From: an uncultured Bacteroidales bacterium
GTDB taxonomy: Bacteria; Bacteroidota; Bacteroidia; Bacteroidales; Bacteroidaceae
Assembly (NCBI GenBank): GCA_902801325.1
Contig: CADCHQ010000020.1
Coordinates: forward strand, 1 to 60,087
Direction: 5' to 3'
Length of the DNA: 60,087 nucleotides
Each line of letters begins with the position of its first letter. Within the stretch, counting starts at the first letter, position 1. The translations under genes and the position numbers were made by a program. The notes under the pieces are model-generated. The model saw only the letters and a list, made by a program, of their open reading frames with translations, was not told where the DNA came from and made no database searches. Positions 32,751 to 41,643 of this stretch are shown one piece after another.

Positions 32751-35153
32751 TTATTTATCAATTGATAATTTATAATATTCCGCTGCGCCGAGCAAGAAAC
32801 ATCCGAGGCCAAAGTCCTCGAAATCTGGCACTCGGTCGTAGGAGAGAGGTTGTCCGTCGCTGGGTTGTTTTCCTGTACCTTGTACCCATCCTAAGAAGCC
32901 ATTGTCGTGGACTGCATCTTTAGCCATACCTTGCCACGCACGGTCGCATGCCTTGCGGTAAGTTTTGTCGCTTAGTATTCCGTTTCGCAATCCCCATGCC
33001 ATGCCGTAGAGGAACAAGGCTGTGCCTGTGAGTTCCTTACCTCCATAGGTGACAGGCGAGAGCAGACTCGGATTCCAGAATCCGTCGGCTCGTTGGCATT
33101 TGAGCAATGCCTTCGTCATAGACATATAGTCGGCAAGGAGAGCCTTGTAATTCGGGTCGTCGGGTTTCAGATGGTCCATGACTCGAACCAGTGCGGCATA
33201 CACCCATCCATTGCCTCGACTCCAGTAGCAATTCTGTCCGTCGCTCTCCTTGTATGGAGGTACAAAGTCTTTGTCGCGCCACCAGAGTCCTTCCTTGGGA
33301 TTATAGAGTCCGCCACCACATTCGTTGCGTGTCCAGTTGTATGCCTTCATAGCATAGTCGATGAACGCTTGTTCGCCGGTAATCGAATATAGGTTCGCAT
33401 AGACGGGCATGGCCATCTGTATGGCATCAATCCAAGTCCAGTAGTTGACGCGACCCGTAGCCATCTGGTATTCCAGATTCTGACGCACATTGGCAAGAAT
33501 GGTGGTATCGCCTTTGGCGAGATATCGCATGAGGTAGGTCTGTTGGCAACATTGGTCGTCGGCATTGGTGGCACGCCATCCGTTGCGAGCGTTCCATCGG
33601 TGATGGTCACCCCAGCGGTCGGTGTAGATTATGTATGCACGGTTGGGGTCAACTTCATACAACGCCATTAGTCCTTCGTAGTACACACCTCGTGTCCAGA
33701 GATTGCTGGTGCGAGTGCGTCCGCCTACTTGCGAGTCTTTTGCTGGGTCAGCCTCTTTCATCATGAAGTAGGCATTAGCCAAGCGTGCAAGATTCAGGAT
33801 GTCGTCGGTAGGACGGGCCTCGATGGGCTTCCCGTTGATGTTGACATTCTGCAAACTGAGTCGCAGGATGGGATTCCTGGAGAAGGCGGGTTGGGGTGCT
33901 TTGTCAGTGCAGTCAATGTCTCGGAACGTGAAGTCACGCAAGGCATATTTCTCTGAGCCTTCCACATTGAAGAAGTTTTGGCACTGCATGCTGATGTTGT
34001 CGAATTCGATGTTGTTGCACTCGGAGAGAGGCATATCGGCACGTTCCTCACGCTGGTAGAACTGCGTCCACGGCCTGACAAGCAGGAAGTTGTTGCACTG
34101 ACCTGTCAGACGTTCGACACGGATGTATTCGTAATGCTGCGGGGTGTCGGGACGCATCTTCAGCCAAAGCACGTTGCGGGCATCATCGGCGTGACAATCG
34201 CGAACAAGTATGTTCCAGTCATGGATGCTCTCAGAACCTATGGTCAGACACCCATGTACCGTGCCGTAATGGCAATGTTGGACGAGGATGTTGTAATTGG
34301 GACCGTTCTCAGGGGCCTTGTCTGCAAAGGTTCCCTTGCCACCCTTCAGCACCACTGCATCATCGTTGACATTCATCCAGCAAGCGTGAACAAGCACATC
34401 GTGACAAGCATCGATGTCGATGGCATCGGTGGAAGGACCTTTCAGACCTGTAGTGGGCGAGAATATGTTGAGACGGAGGAAACGCACGTGGTCGGAGCGA
34501 TAGATGTGGGTGGTCCAGAAAGGCGAGTTCTGAAGGTTTACGTCCTGAATGGTGACATTGTGCGAGTTACTGATATAGACCAAGCGAGGCCGTTGTTCAT
34601 CCTTATTGGTGCAGTTGGGATTCCACTGGCGACGAATCCAGAAAGACTCCCAATAGCGAGTGCCGTTGCCGTCAATTGTTCCGCGTCCTGCAATAGTAAA
34701 GCCGTCAAGTCCGTCGCCATTGACAAGAGCCGTGAAATAAGGGCAAGTCTGTCCCTCAATACGGGTCTGACGAATCTCGAAATCAGCAATGCGGTCAGAG
34801 CCCTTCAGTGTTGCGCCTTCCTCGAGATAGAGGTGCGTGTCTTGCTTGAAGAATAGCGAACCACTGAAGAACGTGCCTTGTGGGATGACGATAACGCCTC
34901 CGCCTTCGTTTGCCGCACGGTCGATGACGGCCTGCAAAGCCTTTGTCTGAACGGCTGTACTATTGGCCTCTACACCATAGTCTGTCACGACGAATCTTTT
35001 GCCTAAACGTTGGATGTCGGTTGATAGTGTGTCGCTGAACCACGCATCGATGGTTTCGCCGTTAGGCCATGTTTCTTGCTTTGTCGTAGTCTTTTTTCCC
35101 ATAGCCACGATGCTACATAGCAGCGCGAGCAGGAGGCAGATGTTCTTCTTCAT
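32751..35153 (-). CDS. GH28-GH105 fusion (polygalacturonase / unsaturated galacturonyl hydrolase)
   Basis: 800 residues. After a signal peptide (about 1-19), residues about 50-445 form a GH28 beta-helix with STDAIDIDAC, NVNDDAVVLKGG, HGCLTIGSE and WLKMRP matching the four GH28 active-site blocks. Residues about 450-795 form an (alpha/alpha)6 GH105 domain (NWTRNECGGGLYNPKEGLWW, CYWSRGNGWVYAAL, DGFWNPSLL, TGTALFLYGMAWGLRNGIL). GH28 cuts galacturonan or rhamnogalacturonan backbones, and GH105 removes the unsaturated uronyl residue left by a lyase. Having both in one chain is unusual. It is first in an operon with GH106. The minus-strand box TATCTTTG (35205-35212) lies about 52 nt upstream. Confidence 0.88.
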   Translation of the reverse strand: MKKNICLLLALLCSIVAMGKKTTTKQETWPNGETIDAWFSDTLSTDIQRLGKRFVVTDYGVEANSTAVQTKALQAVIDRAANEGGGVIVIPQGTFFSGSLFFKQDTHLYLEEGATLKGSDRIADFEIRQTRIEGQTCPYFTALVNGDGLDGFTIAGRGTIDGNGTRYWESFWIRRQWNPNCTNKDEQRPRLVYISNSHNVTIQDVNLQNSPFWTTHIYRSDHVRFLRLNIFSPTTGLKGPSTDAIDIDACHDVLVHACWMNVNDDAVVLKGGKGTFADKAPENGPNYNILVQHCHYGTVHGCLTIGSESIHDWNILVRDCHADDARNVLWLKMRPDTPQHYEYIRVERLTGQCNNFLLVRPWTQFYQREERADMPLSECNNIEFDNISMQCQNFFNVEGSEKYALRDFTFRDIDCTDKAPQPAFSRNPILRLSLQNVNINGKPIEARPTDDILNLARLANAYFMMKEADPAKDSQVGGRTRTSNLWTRGVYYEGLMALYEVDPNRAYIIYTDRWGDHHRWNARNGWRATNADDQCCQQTYLMRYLAKGDTTILANVRQNLEYQMATGRVNYWTWIDAIQMAMPVYANLYSITGEQAFIDYAMKAYNWTRNECGGGLYNPKEGLWWRDKDFVPPYKESDGQNCYWSRGNGWVYAALVRVMDHLKPDDPNYKALLADYMSMTKALLKCQRADGFWNPSLLSPVTYGGKELTGTALFLYGMAWGLRNGILSDKTYRKACDRAWQGMAKDAVHDNGFLGWVQGTGKQPSDGQPLSYDRVPDFEDFGLGCFLLGAAEYYKLSIDK

Positions 35154-35170
35154 GTGTTAAGGTATATGGG

Positions 35171-35320
35171 GCATTGCCGAGATGCCGCCTATGTTCGACG
35201 AAGGCAAAGATAGTGCAAATCGAGCGATATGAAAAATAAAATCCCAATTATTTTACATATCCGAGGTGCCGCCTATGTTCGGCGAAGGCCAAAGTTAGTT
35301 TAAATCGAGAGAATTACCAA
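35171..35320. repeat. Duplicated promoter-like repeat upstream of GH28-GH105
   Basis: Two copies of ccgag-tgccgcctatgttcg-cgaaggc-aaag-tag-aaatcgag lie at about 35178-35228 and 35262-35312. On the minus strand the first gives TATCTTTG (35205-35212) and the second TAACTTTG, so a promoter was duplicated. Confidence 0.8.
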
Positions 35321-35372
35321 ATAAAGAACATAAAATCATGGCAGTGTGGCACAATAACTCATTATTTATTCT

Positions 35373-35380
35373 TATCTTTG
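35373..35380 (+). promoter_or_regulatory. -7 box (TATCTTTG) of mfd, near-leaderless
   Basis: It ends 11 nt before the ATG at 35392, so the message should have almost no 5' leader. It rules out the in-frame ATG at 35338 as the start. Confidence 0.65.
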
Positions 35381-35391
35381 TAGCCCACTAT

Positions 35392-38300
35392 ATGGAGTTG
35401 AACGAATTATTGCGACTGTATGGCAAACATTCCACGGCAAAGGCTTTGGGACGGATGCTTGCGTCGTCGGCGCAAAGGATGTATGTGGGAGGCAATCGTG
35501 GATCGAGCCTTGCGATGGCCTTTGCTTCGATTGCTGACAAACAGACGTCTCCCTTGCTCTTCATCATGGACGATGTGGAGGAAGCGGGATACTTGTATCA
35601 CGACCTTGCACAGGCGTTGGGTGAGGAGCAGGTGCTCTTCTTCCCGAGCAGTTTCCGCAGGGCTATTAGGTTTGGGCAACGCGATGCTGCCAACGAAATA
35701 CTCCGTACGCAAGTCTTGGGTCGACTGGCTGCAGGACAAGGGAAGGGAATGTACATCGTCTCTTATCCCGAGGCTTTGGCCGAGTTGGTGGTGACCCGAC
35801 AGCAAATGACCGAGCAGACGCTGACCTTGCGAATTGGTGAACACATCGATATGACGGAGGTGGAAGGTCGACTGACAGACTTGGGATTCAGAAGGGTCGA
35901 CTACGTCTATGAACCCGGCCAAATGGCTGTGAGAGGAAGCATCGTGGATGTGTACGGCTTTTCCAACGAGTATCCCTATCGTATTGACTTCATGGACGAC
36001 GAAGTCGATTCGATACGAAGCTTCGAGGTGAGGACGCAGCTTTCTGTGGCTCGTCATGAGGAGATAAACATTGTGCCGGAGACCGACGACAAGGGGAGTG
36101 AGTGCGTGCTTGCCTTCCTGCCTGCCGACTGTTGCATTGTGGCGAAGAACATCACTTTCTTGTGCGACACGGTTAATCAGGTTCACGACACAGGCTTCTC
36201 AGAGCGTGCGTTGGCAGAAGGTGAGGTCGAAGCCAAAGAGCCCGTAAAGTTGGTGGATGGGGATGTCTTTCGTCGGCAACTGCTGACCTTCCGCATCGTG
36301 GAGGTAGGTTTAAGGCCTTCGCTTGAACCGGAAAAGCGAGTGGACTTCGACGTTACGCCCCAGCCCGTCTTCCACAAGAACTTTGAGCTAGTGAGCGACA
36401 CCTTCCAGGAGTACATCGCCAATGGCTATACCATATATATATTAGCCGATTCGCCCAAGCAAAACGAACGACTGAAAGCCATCTTCGAGGACAAAGCCCC
36501 CCACAATGGGGGAAGAAAGGAAAGTCCCTCCCCATCGAGGGGGAAGGATTTAGGACAGGGGCTTTTCACTCCCGTCAATAAGACGCTTCATGCAGGCTAT
36601 GCCGACAATACGTTGCGTGTGTGCCTGTTTACCGATCACCAGATATTCGACCGCTTCCATAAGTACACCCTTCGTTCCGAAGTAGCCCGCAGAGGCAAGA
36701 TGGCGCTGACCCTGAGAGAACTGCAACAGTTCGAGGTCGGCGATTATGTGGTGCATGTGGATCATGGAGTAGGGCGCTTTGGTGGTTTGGTACGCATCAA
36801 CGAAGGCGGACAGATGCAGGAGAAGATAAAGATTATCTACCAGCATGATGACATCGTTTACGTCTCGATTCACGCCCTGCACAAGGTGTCGAAATATAAG
36901 GGTAGGGAAGGGGAGACCCCACGTCTGAACCGACTGGGCGGAGGTGCCTGGGAACGCCTGAAAGAGCGTACGAAGGAGAAGATCAAGGACATCGCCCGCG
37001 ACCTCATACGCCTCTATGCTACCCGACAACACCAGAAGGGATTCCAGTTCTCGCCCGATGGCTTCATGCAACATGAGTTGGAAGCCTCGTTCCTGTATGA
37101 GGACACGCCCGACCAGATGCGTGCTACCCAACAAGTAAAACAAGACATGGAGTTGCCTCGCCCAATGGATCGTTTGGTGTGTGGCGACGTGGGATTCGGA
37201 AAGACGGAAGTTGCCATACGTGCAGCATTTAAGGCAGCATGCGATGGCAAGCAGGTGGCGCTGATGGTGCCTACTACCGTGCTTGCCTATCAGCACTATC
37301 GCACTTTTACGGACCGACTGAAGGACTTCCCCGTTCGAGTGGAATACCTGAGTCGTGCTCGCACGTCGAAACAGACGACAGCCATACTTCACGATCTGAA
37401 AGAAGGTCGCATCGACATTATCATCGGCACACACAAACTCATTGGTAAGGCAGTGGAGTTCCATGACTTGGGATTACTCATCATCGACGAAGAGCAGAAG
37501 TTCGGTGTTGCCACGAAGGAGAAACTGCGCCAAATGCGTACCAATGTCGATACGCTTACACTGACGGCTACCCCCATTCCGCGCACCTTGCAGTTCAGTC
37601 TCATGGGAGCTCGCGACCTCAGCGTCATCCAGACGCCGCCACCCAACCGCTATCCCATCCAGACGGAATTACACGTGTTCTCGCCCGAAGTGATAGCCGA
37701 AGCCGTGAACTTTGAGATGAGTCGCAACGGACAAGTGTTCCTTGTGTGCAATCGCATAAGTCGACTGCCGGAACTGGCCGACATGTTGCACCAGCGCATT
37801 CCTGATGCCCGCATTGCCATCGGACACGGACAGATGCCGACGCAACAGCTCGAGGATATCATGCTGGGCTTTGCCAATTACGATTACGATGTGCTCGTCT
37901 CGACAACCATCATAGAATCGGGTCTCGATATCCCTAATGCCAACACCATCATCATTATAGGAGCAGAGCAGTTTGGCCTGTCCGACTTGCACCAGATGCG
38001 AGGGCGTGTAGGACGAAGCAACAAGAAGGCCTTCTGCCTGCTTATGGCACCGCCTTTGGCAAGCCTGGCCACCGATGCCCGCCGACGACTCGAGGCTTTG
38101 GAGAACTTCTCCGACCTTGGGAGTGGCATCTATATCGCCATGCAGGATTTGGACATTCGTGGAGCAGGCAACTTGCTTGGGGCAGAACAGAGTGGTTTCA
38201 TTGCCGACCTTGGGTATGAGACTTATCAGAAGATTTTGGCTGAGGCCGTCAACGAATTAAAGACGGAAGAGTTTCACGAAGTTCTCCCCCCAAAGGAGGA

Positions 38301-38847
38301 TGGGGGGTCTTCATCCTCCACCCTTCAACCTTCATCTCTCCCCCATAAGAGGGATGTGGACTTCCTTTATGTTCCTGAGTGCCAAGTAGAAAGCGACATC
38401 GCAGTCGGATATCCCGACGACTATGTTCCGGGCAGTAGCGAACGCATGCTCTTGTATCGGGAACTCGACGGACTGGACACTGCTTCGCCTCGTCTCGACG
38501 AACTTGTGCAAGAGTATCGTCAACGCCTTATCGACCGCTTTGGGCCTGTGCCTGAGATGGGTGAGGAACTCATTGCCGTTGTGCCACTCCGGCACTTGGG
38601 ACGCCACTTCGGTTGTGAACGCATCACACTCAAGGGAGGCCGCATGCGCCTGCACTTTACCAAGAACGACAGCAACCCCTTCTATCAGAGTCGGAGTTTC
38701 GGTCAGCTGATAGCTTATGCTGCAGCCAATCCCGTTCGCTGTCAGCTTGCCGAGAGAGAAGGCCGACGCAGCATGCTTCTCAATCGCGTGACAAGTGTGA
38801 CTGCCGCTGTTGCTCTTCTGCAGCAGATAGAGCGTGTGAAGGCGTAA
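35392..38847 (+). CDS. mfd: Transcription-repair coupling factor Mfd with two repeat-derived insertions
   Basis: About 1151 residues. A UvrB-homology N-terminal part (GNRGSSLAMAFASIAD, ADSPKQNERL) is followed by an RNA-polymerase-interaction domain (GDYVVHVDHGVGRFGGL) and a RecG-like translocase (GDVGFGKTEVAIRAAF Walker A, IIDEEQKFG, TATPIPRTLQ, VSTTIIESGLDIPNANTIII, HQMRGRVGRS), with D7 at the end. It removes stalled RNA polymerase and recruits UvrA. The start at 35392 follows a promoter box. Two low-complexity segments, at 36492-36572 (APHNGGRKESPSPSRG...) and 38286-38353 (PKEDGGSSSSTLQPSS), are encoded by CT/GA-rich repeats and lie at domain borders. Confidence 0.93.
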   Translation: MELNELLRLYGKHSTAKALGRMLASSAQRMYVGGNRGSSLAMAFASIADKQTSPLLFIMDDVEEAGYLYHDLAQALGEEQVLFFPSSFRRAIRFGQRDAANEILRTQVLGRLAAGQGKGMYIVSYPEALAELVVTRQQMTEQTLTLRIGEHIDMTEVEGRLTDLGFRRVDYVYEPGQMAVRGSIVDVYGFSNEYPYRIDFMDDEVDSIRSFEVRTQLSVARHEEINIVPETDDKGSECVLAFLPADCCIVAKNITFLCDTVNQVHDTGFSERALAEGEVEAKEPVKLVDGDVFRRQLLTFRIVEVGLRPSLEPEKRVDFDVTPQPVFHKNFELVSDTFQEYIANGYTIYILADSPKQNERLKAIFEDKAPHNGGRKESPSPSRGKDLGQGLFTPVNKTLHAGYADNTLRVCLFTDHQIFDRFHKYTLRSEVARRGKMALTLRELQQFEVGDYVVHVDHGVGRFGGLVRINEGGQMQEKIKIIYQHDDIVYVSIHALHKVSKYKGREGETPRLNRLGGGAWERLKERTKEKIKDIARDLIRLYATRQHQKGFQFSPDGFMQHELEASFLYEDTPDQMRATQQVKQDMELPRPMDRLVCGDVGFGKTEVAIRAAFKAACDGKQVALMVPTTVLAYQHYRTFTDRLKDFPVRVEYLSRARTSKQTTAILHDLKEGRIDIIIGTHKLIGKAVEFHDLGLLIIDEEQKFGVATKEKLRQMRTNVDTLTLTATPIPRTLQFSLMGARDLSVIQTPPPNRYPIQTELHVFSPEVIAEAVNFEMSRNGQVFLVCNRISRLPELADMLHQRIPDARIAIGHGQMPTQQLEDIMLGFANYDYDVLVSTTIIESGLDIPNANTIIIIGAEQFGLSDLHQMRGRVGRSNKKAFCLLMAPPLASLATDARRRLEALENFSDLGSGIYIAMQDLDIRGAGNLLGAEQSGFIADLGYETYQKILAEAVNELKTEEFHEVLPPKEDGGSSSSTLQPSSLPHKRDVDFLYVPECQVESDIAVGYPDDYVPGSSERMLLYRELDGLDTASPRLDELVQEYRQRLIDRFGPVPEMGEELIAVVPLRHLGRHFGCERITLKGGRMRLHFTKNDSNPFYQSRSFGQLIAYAAANPVRCQLAEREGRRSMLLNRVTSVTAAVALLQQIERVKA
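36492..36572 (+). repeat. CT/GA palindromic repeat in frame inside mfd (1)
   Basis: CCCCCCACAATGGGGG, CCTCCCCATCGAGGGGG and AAGGATTTAGGACAGGGGCTT. The last two parts align with the intergenic copy at 53222-53264 (CCTCTTCCTTCGGGGGAGG, GATTTAGGGAGAGGGGCTT). Confidence 0.85.
38286..38353 (+). repeat. CT/GA repeat in frame inside mfd (2)
   Basis: CCCCCCAAAGGAGGATGGGGGG, then a linker and CTCCCCCATAAGAGGGATG. It lies between the translocase and the D7 domain. Confidence 0.75.
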
Positions 38848-38893
38848 GCATTTTTTCCTTTCCTAAATTCTTTAATTTTTAAATTAAATTGCG

Positions 38894-38901
38894 TATCTTT
38901 G
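38894..38901 (+). promoter_or_regulatory. -7 box (TATCTTTG) of the sigma-54 activator operon
   Basis: Only 8 nt separate the box from the ATG at 38910, so transcription should start at or next to the start codon. Confidence 0.65.
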
Positions 38902-38909
38902 CACCCGCT

Positions 38910-40175
38910 ATGGCAAAAAAAGATTTAGAAGATGTAAAACGTCGCTATGGGATTATAGGTCGTGACCCTAAGCTGAACACCGTAATCGACACTGCGTTGC
39001 AAGTGGCGCCTACAGACCTCTCCGTCTTCATTCAAGGAGAGAGTGGTGTGGGTAAGGAGATGATTCCACGCATCATCCACGACAATTCGACGCGTAAGAC
39101 AAAGCGATACTTTGCCATCAACTGTGGCTCGATTCCAGAAGGAACGATTGACAGCGAATTGTTTGGACACACCAAGGGGGCGTTCACTGGAGCAATCAGT
39201 GATCACGATGGATACTTTGGTGCGGCAAACGGAGGGACTTTGTTCCTCGACGAGGTGGGCGAACTGCCTCTCAGCACGCAAGTGCGACTGTTGCGTGTCT
39301 TGGAAACGGGTGAATACATCCCTGTGGGAGGTTCTGAACCCAAGAAGACCAACGTGCGCATTGTTGCTGCCACTAACGTGCAGATAGAGAAGGCCATCCG
39401 CGAAGGTCGTTTCCGCGAGGATCTTTACTATCGACTCTGCACCATCCGCGTGAAGATGCCTCCTTTGCGTGAGAGAAACGATGACGTGGTGCTCTTGTTC
39501 AAAAAATTTGCAATGGACACAGCTGAGCAGTATGGCATCCCAGAGCCTTTGCGCCTTACTCCAGAGGCCGAGCAAGTGATGATGTCCTACAAATGGCCTG
39601 GGAACATACGTCAGTTGAAGAATGTGGCTGAGCAGATGAGCATCCTCTCCGAGGAGCGCGTCGTTACACCTGAGGTATTGGCACGCTTCGATATTAAGCC
39701 TTCGAGTGAAACCACCGACTTGGCGCTGCGTGATGTCAATTTTTCCACAACGCCCGGCGATGGGAGTGTGGAGCATGCTATGAAGATGATGCAGTTGATG
39801 ATTCACTCGCTGAAGATGGACGTGGAGATGTTGAAGCAACGCGTAGAAAACGGTACGCCGTCTGATCACATCGTGCGTCAGTTGCCTGTTTCTGCTCTTC
39901 CGGCAGAGAGCGTAACTGCGCCCTCTGACTTCTCGGAGTACTCCGAATTCTCTGAGAAACTGGAATCCTCAGGCAGGGGCGAACGGCCAGCTTATGCTGA
40001 TAATGCTGATTTCGACGACGATGATGAGGACCTGAACCTGGAGAAGATGGAGCGTCGACTGATAGAGAAAGCCCTTCGTCGCAGTCGTAACCGCCGCAAG
40101 GTGGCTGCCGAAGATTTGGGAATATCCGAACGTACACTTTATCGCAAGATAAAAGACTATGGGATTGAGGAATAG
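38910..40175 (+). CDS. Sigma-54-dependent Fis-type transcriptional activator
   Basis: 421 residues starting MAKKDLEDVKRR. The AAA+ domain (about 15-255) has Walker A GESGVGKE (43-50), the sigma-54-contacting GAFTGA loop (90-95), Walker B GGTLFLDEVGELP, and sensor motifs RFREDLYYRL and WPGNIRQLKNV. The C-terminal Fis-type HTH is RKVAAEDLGISERTLYRKIKDYGI. It has no N-terminal receiver or sensor domain, so control is by level or by a partner. The acidic linker (about 335-380) is long. It heads an operon with lptE, a TPR gene and secG, a gene order common in Bacteroidales as I recall. Confidence 0.9.
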   Translation: MAKKDLEDVKRRYGIIGRDPKLNTVIDTALQVAPTDLSVFIQGESGVGKEMIPRIIHDNSTRKTKRYFAINCGSIPEGTIDSELFGHTKGAFTGAISDHDGYFGAANGGTLFLDEVGELPLSTQVRLLRVLETGEYIPVGGSEPKKTNVRIVAATNVQIEKAIREGRFREDLYYRLCTIRVKMPPLRERNDDVVLLFKKFAMDTAEQYGIPEPLRLTPEAEQVMMSYKWPGNIRQLKNVAEQMSILSEERVVTPEVLARFDIKPSSETTDLALRDVNFSTTPGDGSVEHAMKMMQLMIHSLKMDVEMLKQRVENGTPSDHIVRQLPVSALPAESVTAPSDFSEYSEFSEKLESSGRGERPAYADNADFDDDDEDLNLEKMERRLIEKALRRSRNRRKVAAEDLGISERTLYRKIKDYGIEE

Positions 40176-40178
40176 GGA

Positions 40179-40228
40179 GACCCCTCTCTGACTCCCCCGG
40201 GGGGGAGGATAAACATGGGGAGGAGAGC
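40179..40228. repeat. CT/GA palindromic repeat (intergenic copy)
   Basis: CCCCTCTCTGACTCCCCC-GGGGGGGAGGAT-AAACATGGGGAGGAG between the activator and lptE, of the same family as the copies inside genes. Confidence 0.8.
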
Positions 40229-40258
40229 CTGAAAGGATGAGAAGAAGATACAATATAA

Positions 40259-40810
40259 ATGAAAAGAATTGCCCACATACTGCGAAACTTTTTCCTCCCC
40301 TTCAAGAGGAGGGTAGGAGGTGTCTTCTTCCTTTTACTCTTTGCCTTGACGGCATGCACCGTCAGTTATAAGTTCAATGGTGCCAGCATCGACTACACTA
40401 AGACGAAGACGATACAGATCGACAATTTCCCCATTCGTTCGGCCTATGTGTGGGCGCCTATGCAAAGCATATTCCAGAACAAGCTGACAGACCTTTACGC
40501 CTCCCAGACGAAGCTGAAGCAGGTGAGGAAGAACGGCGACCTGCAGTTGGCAGGCGAGATAACAGGCTTCGACCAGTATAACAAGGCCATCTCGTCGCAG
40601 GGATACTCTAGCCAGGTGCAACTGAAGATGACGGTCAATGTACGATTTACCAACAATGCCAAACATGACGAGGACTTCGAACGGACATTCTCTGCTACCA
40701 CGGAATACGATTCAAGTCAACAACTCATCAACGTGCAGGAAGAACTTGTCACACAGATGGTGAAGGACATTGCCGAACAAATCTTTAATGCAACGGTTGC
40801 GAATTGGTAA
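40259..40810 (+). CDS. lptE: LptE-like LPS-assembly lipoprotein, repeat inside signal peptide
   Basis: 183 residues. The lipobox is LFALTAC, with Cys33 followed by TVSYKFNGASIDY, the typical opening of Bacteroidota LptE-like proteins. It would sit in the outer membrane and plug the LptD barrel for LPS insertion. The signal peptide is unusually long: MKRIAHILRN is followed by FFLPFKRRVGGVFF, encoded by a CT/GA repeat at 40290-40331. That puts two Arg and a Lys close to the hydrophobic core. It may have been extended by the insertion. Part of the activator-secG operon. Confidence 0.82.
   Translation: MKRIAHILRNFFLPFKRRVGGVFFLLLFALTACTVSYKFNGASIDYTKTKTIQIDNFPIRSAYVWAPMQSIFQNKLTDLYASQTKLKQVRKNGDLQLAGEITGFDQYNKAISSQGYSSQVQLKMTVNVRFTNNAKHDEDFERTFSATTEYDSSQQLINVQEELVTQMVKDIAEQIFNATVANW
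40290..40331 (+). repeat. CT/GA repeat in frame within the lptE signal peptide
   Basis: TTCCTCCCCTTCAAGAGGAGG, then GTAGGAGGTGTCTTCTTCC, close to the intergenic form CCTCCCCTTCGGGGGAGTTAG at 23847. Confidence 0.75.
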
Positions 40811-40860
40811 TATAAAAGGTTAACGGGTTAACGGGTTAAAAGGTTAATGGGTTAAATCAT
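40811..40860. repeat. GGTTAACG microsatellite
   Basis: About five 8-bp units (ggttaacg, ggttaacg, ggttaaaa, ggttaatg, ggttaa) between lptE and the TPR gene, within an operon. Confidence 0.85.
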
Positions 40861-40880
40861 TTTCTACTTTCAATTAAGAA

Positions 40881-41633
40881 GTGAAAAGAATTGCAGATTA
40901 CATAGGAAAACCGAAAGGCGGGACGCAGAGCGCACAGAAGCAACTTCGCCAGTTGGTGGATAGATATCCATACTATCAGGCAGCACGTTTGTTGTTGCTG
41001 CGCTCACTCTATGATTCCCATGACCCTTCGTTTGGTCAAGAATTAAGGAAAGCTGCAGCTTACGTGCCTTCGCGCCGTGTCCTCTACGAACTCATCGAAG
41101 CCGACCGCCTGAAACCCGTGCCAGAGCTTAAGGTGCGCAAGGCGAGTGAGGAGGCCATCGAGGAAGGAGTGGACAGAACCTACTCGCTCATCGACAACTT
41201 CCTCAATGCTACACCGACAGTAGAAGAACAACCCAAGGGCCGGAAATCGCATCCCACTGCCGATGCCACTACGGACTACGTCAGCTACATGCTTCAGATA
41301 GAGGCCGATTCGGCAAATGATGGCGAGGACCTGACGGGGACTTCCATCTCTTATGGCCAAGAGATTTTGGATAACTTCCTCGAGCAAGGAAAGATAGTCA
41401 TACAGGAACATCCCGACGAAGAATTGCAGAAACCACAGATTGGCAACGAAAATGACGAAAAAAATGAGATTTTGACCGAAACTTTGGCCAGAATTTACAT
41501 TAAACAAGGCAAATATGACAAGGCACTTGAAATAATTCAGCGACTTTCCTTGAAATATCCAAAAAAAAATCGTTACTTTGCAGACCAAATCCGATATTTG
41601 GAGAAACTTATAGAAAATAATAACAATAAATAA
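40881..41633 (+). CDS. TPR-type conserved protein between lptE and secG
   Basis: The 250-residue soluble protein uses a GTG start (GTGAAAAGAATTGCAG). Its N-terminus, LRQLVDRYPYYQAARLLLLRSLYD, and C-terminus, ETLARIYIKQGKYDKALEIIQRLSLKYPKKNRYFADQIRYLEKLI, each look like helix-turn-helix TPR units. The middle is acidic and probably disordered. It is a conserved Bacteroidales neighbour of secG whose role is unknown; envelope assembly scaffolding is only inference. The gap to secG is 10 bp. Confidence 0.8.
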   Translation: MKRIADYIGKPKGGTQSAQKQLRQLVDRYPYYQAARLLLLRSLYDSHDPSFGQELRKAAAYVPSRRVLYELIEADRLKPVPELKVRKASEEAIEEGVDRTYSLIDNFLNATPTVEEQPKGRKSHPTADATTDYVSYMLQIEADSANDGEDLTGTSISYGQEILDNFLEQGKIVIQEHPDEELQKPQIGNENDEKNEILTETLARIYIKQGKYDKALEIIQRLSLKYPKKNRYFADQIRYLEKLIENNNNK

Positions 41634-41643
41634 ACTTAAAAAG

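Noticed and set aside
30223..35153. Canonical polysaccharide utilisation locus
   Set aside because: No SusC/SusD pair, SusE/F-like lipoprotein or hybrid two-component sensor is present near the pectin genes.
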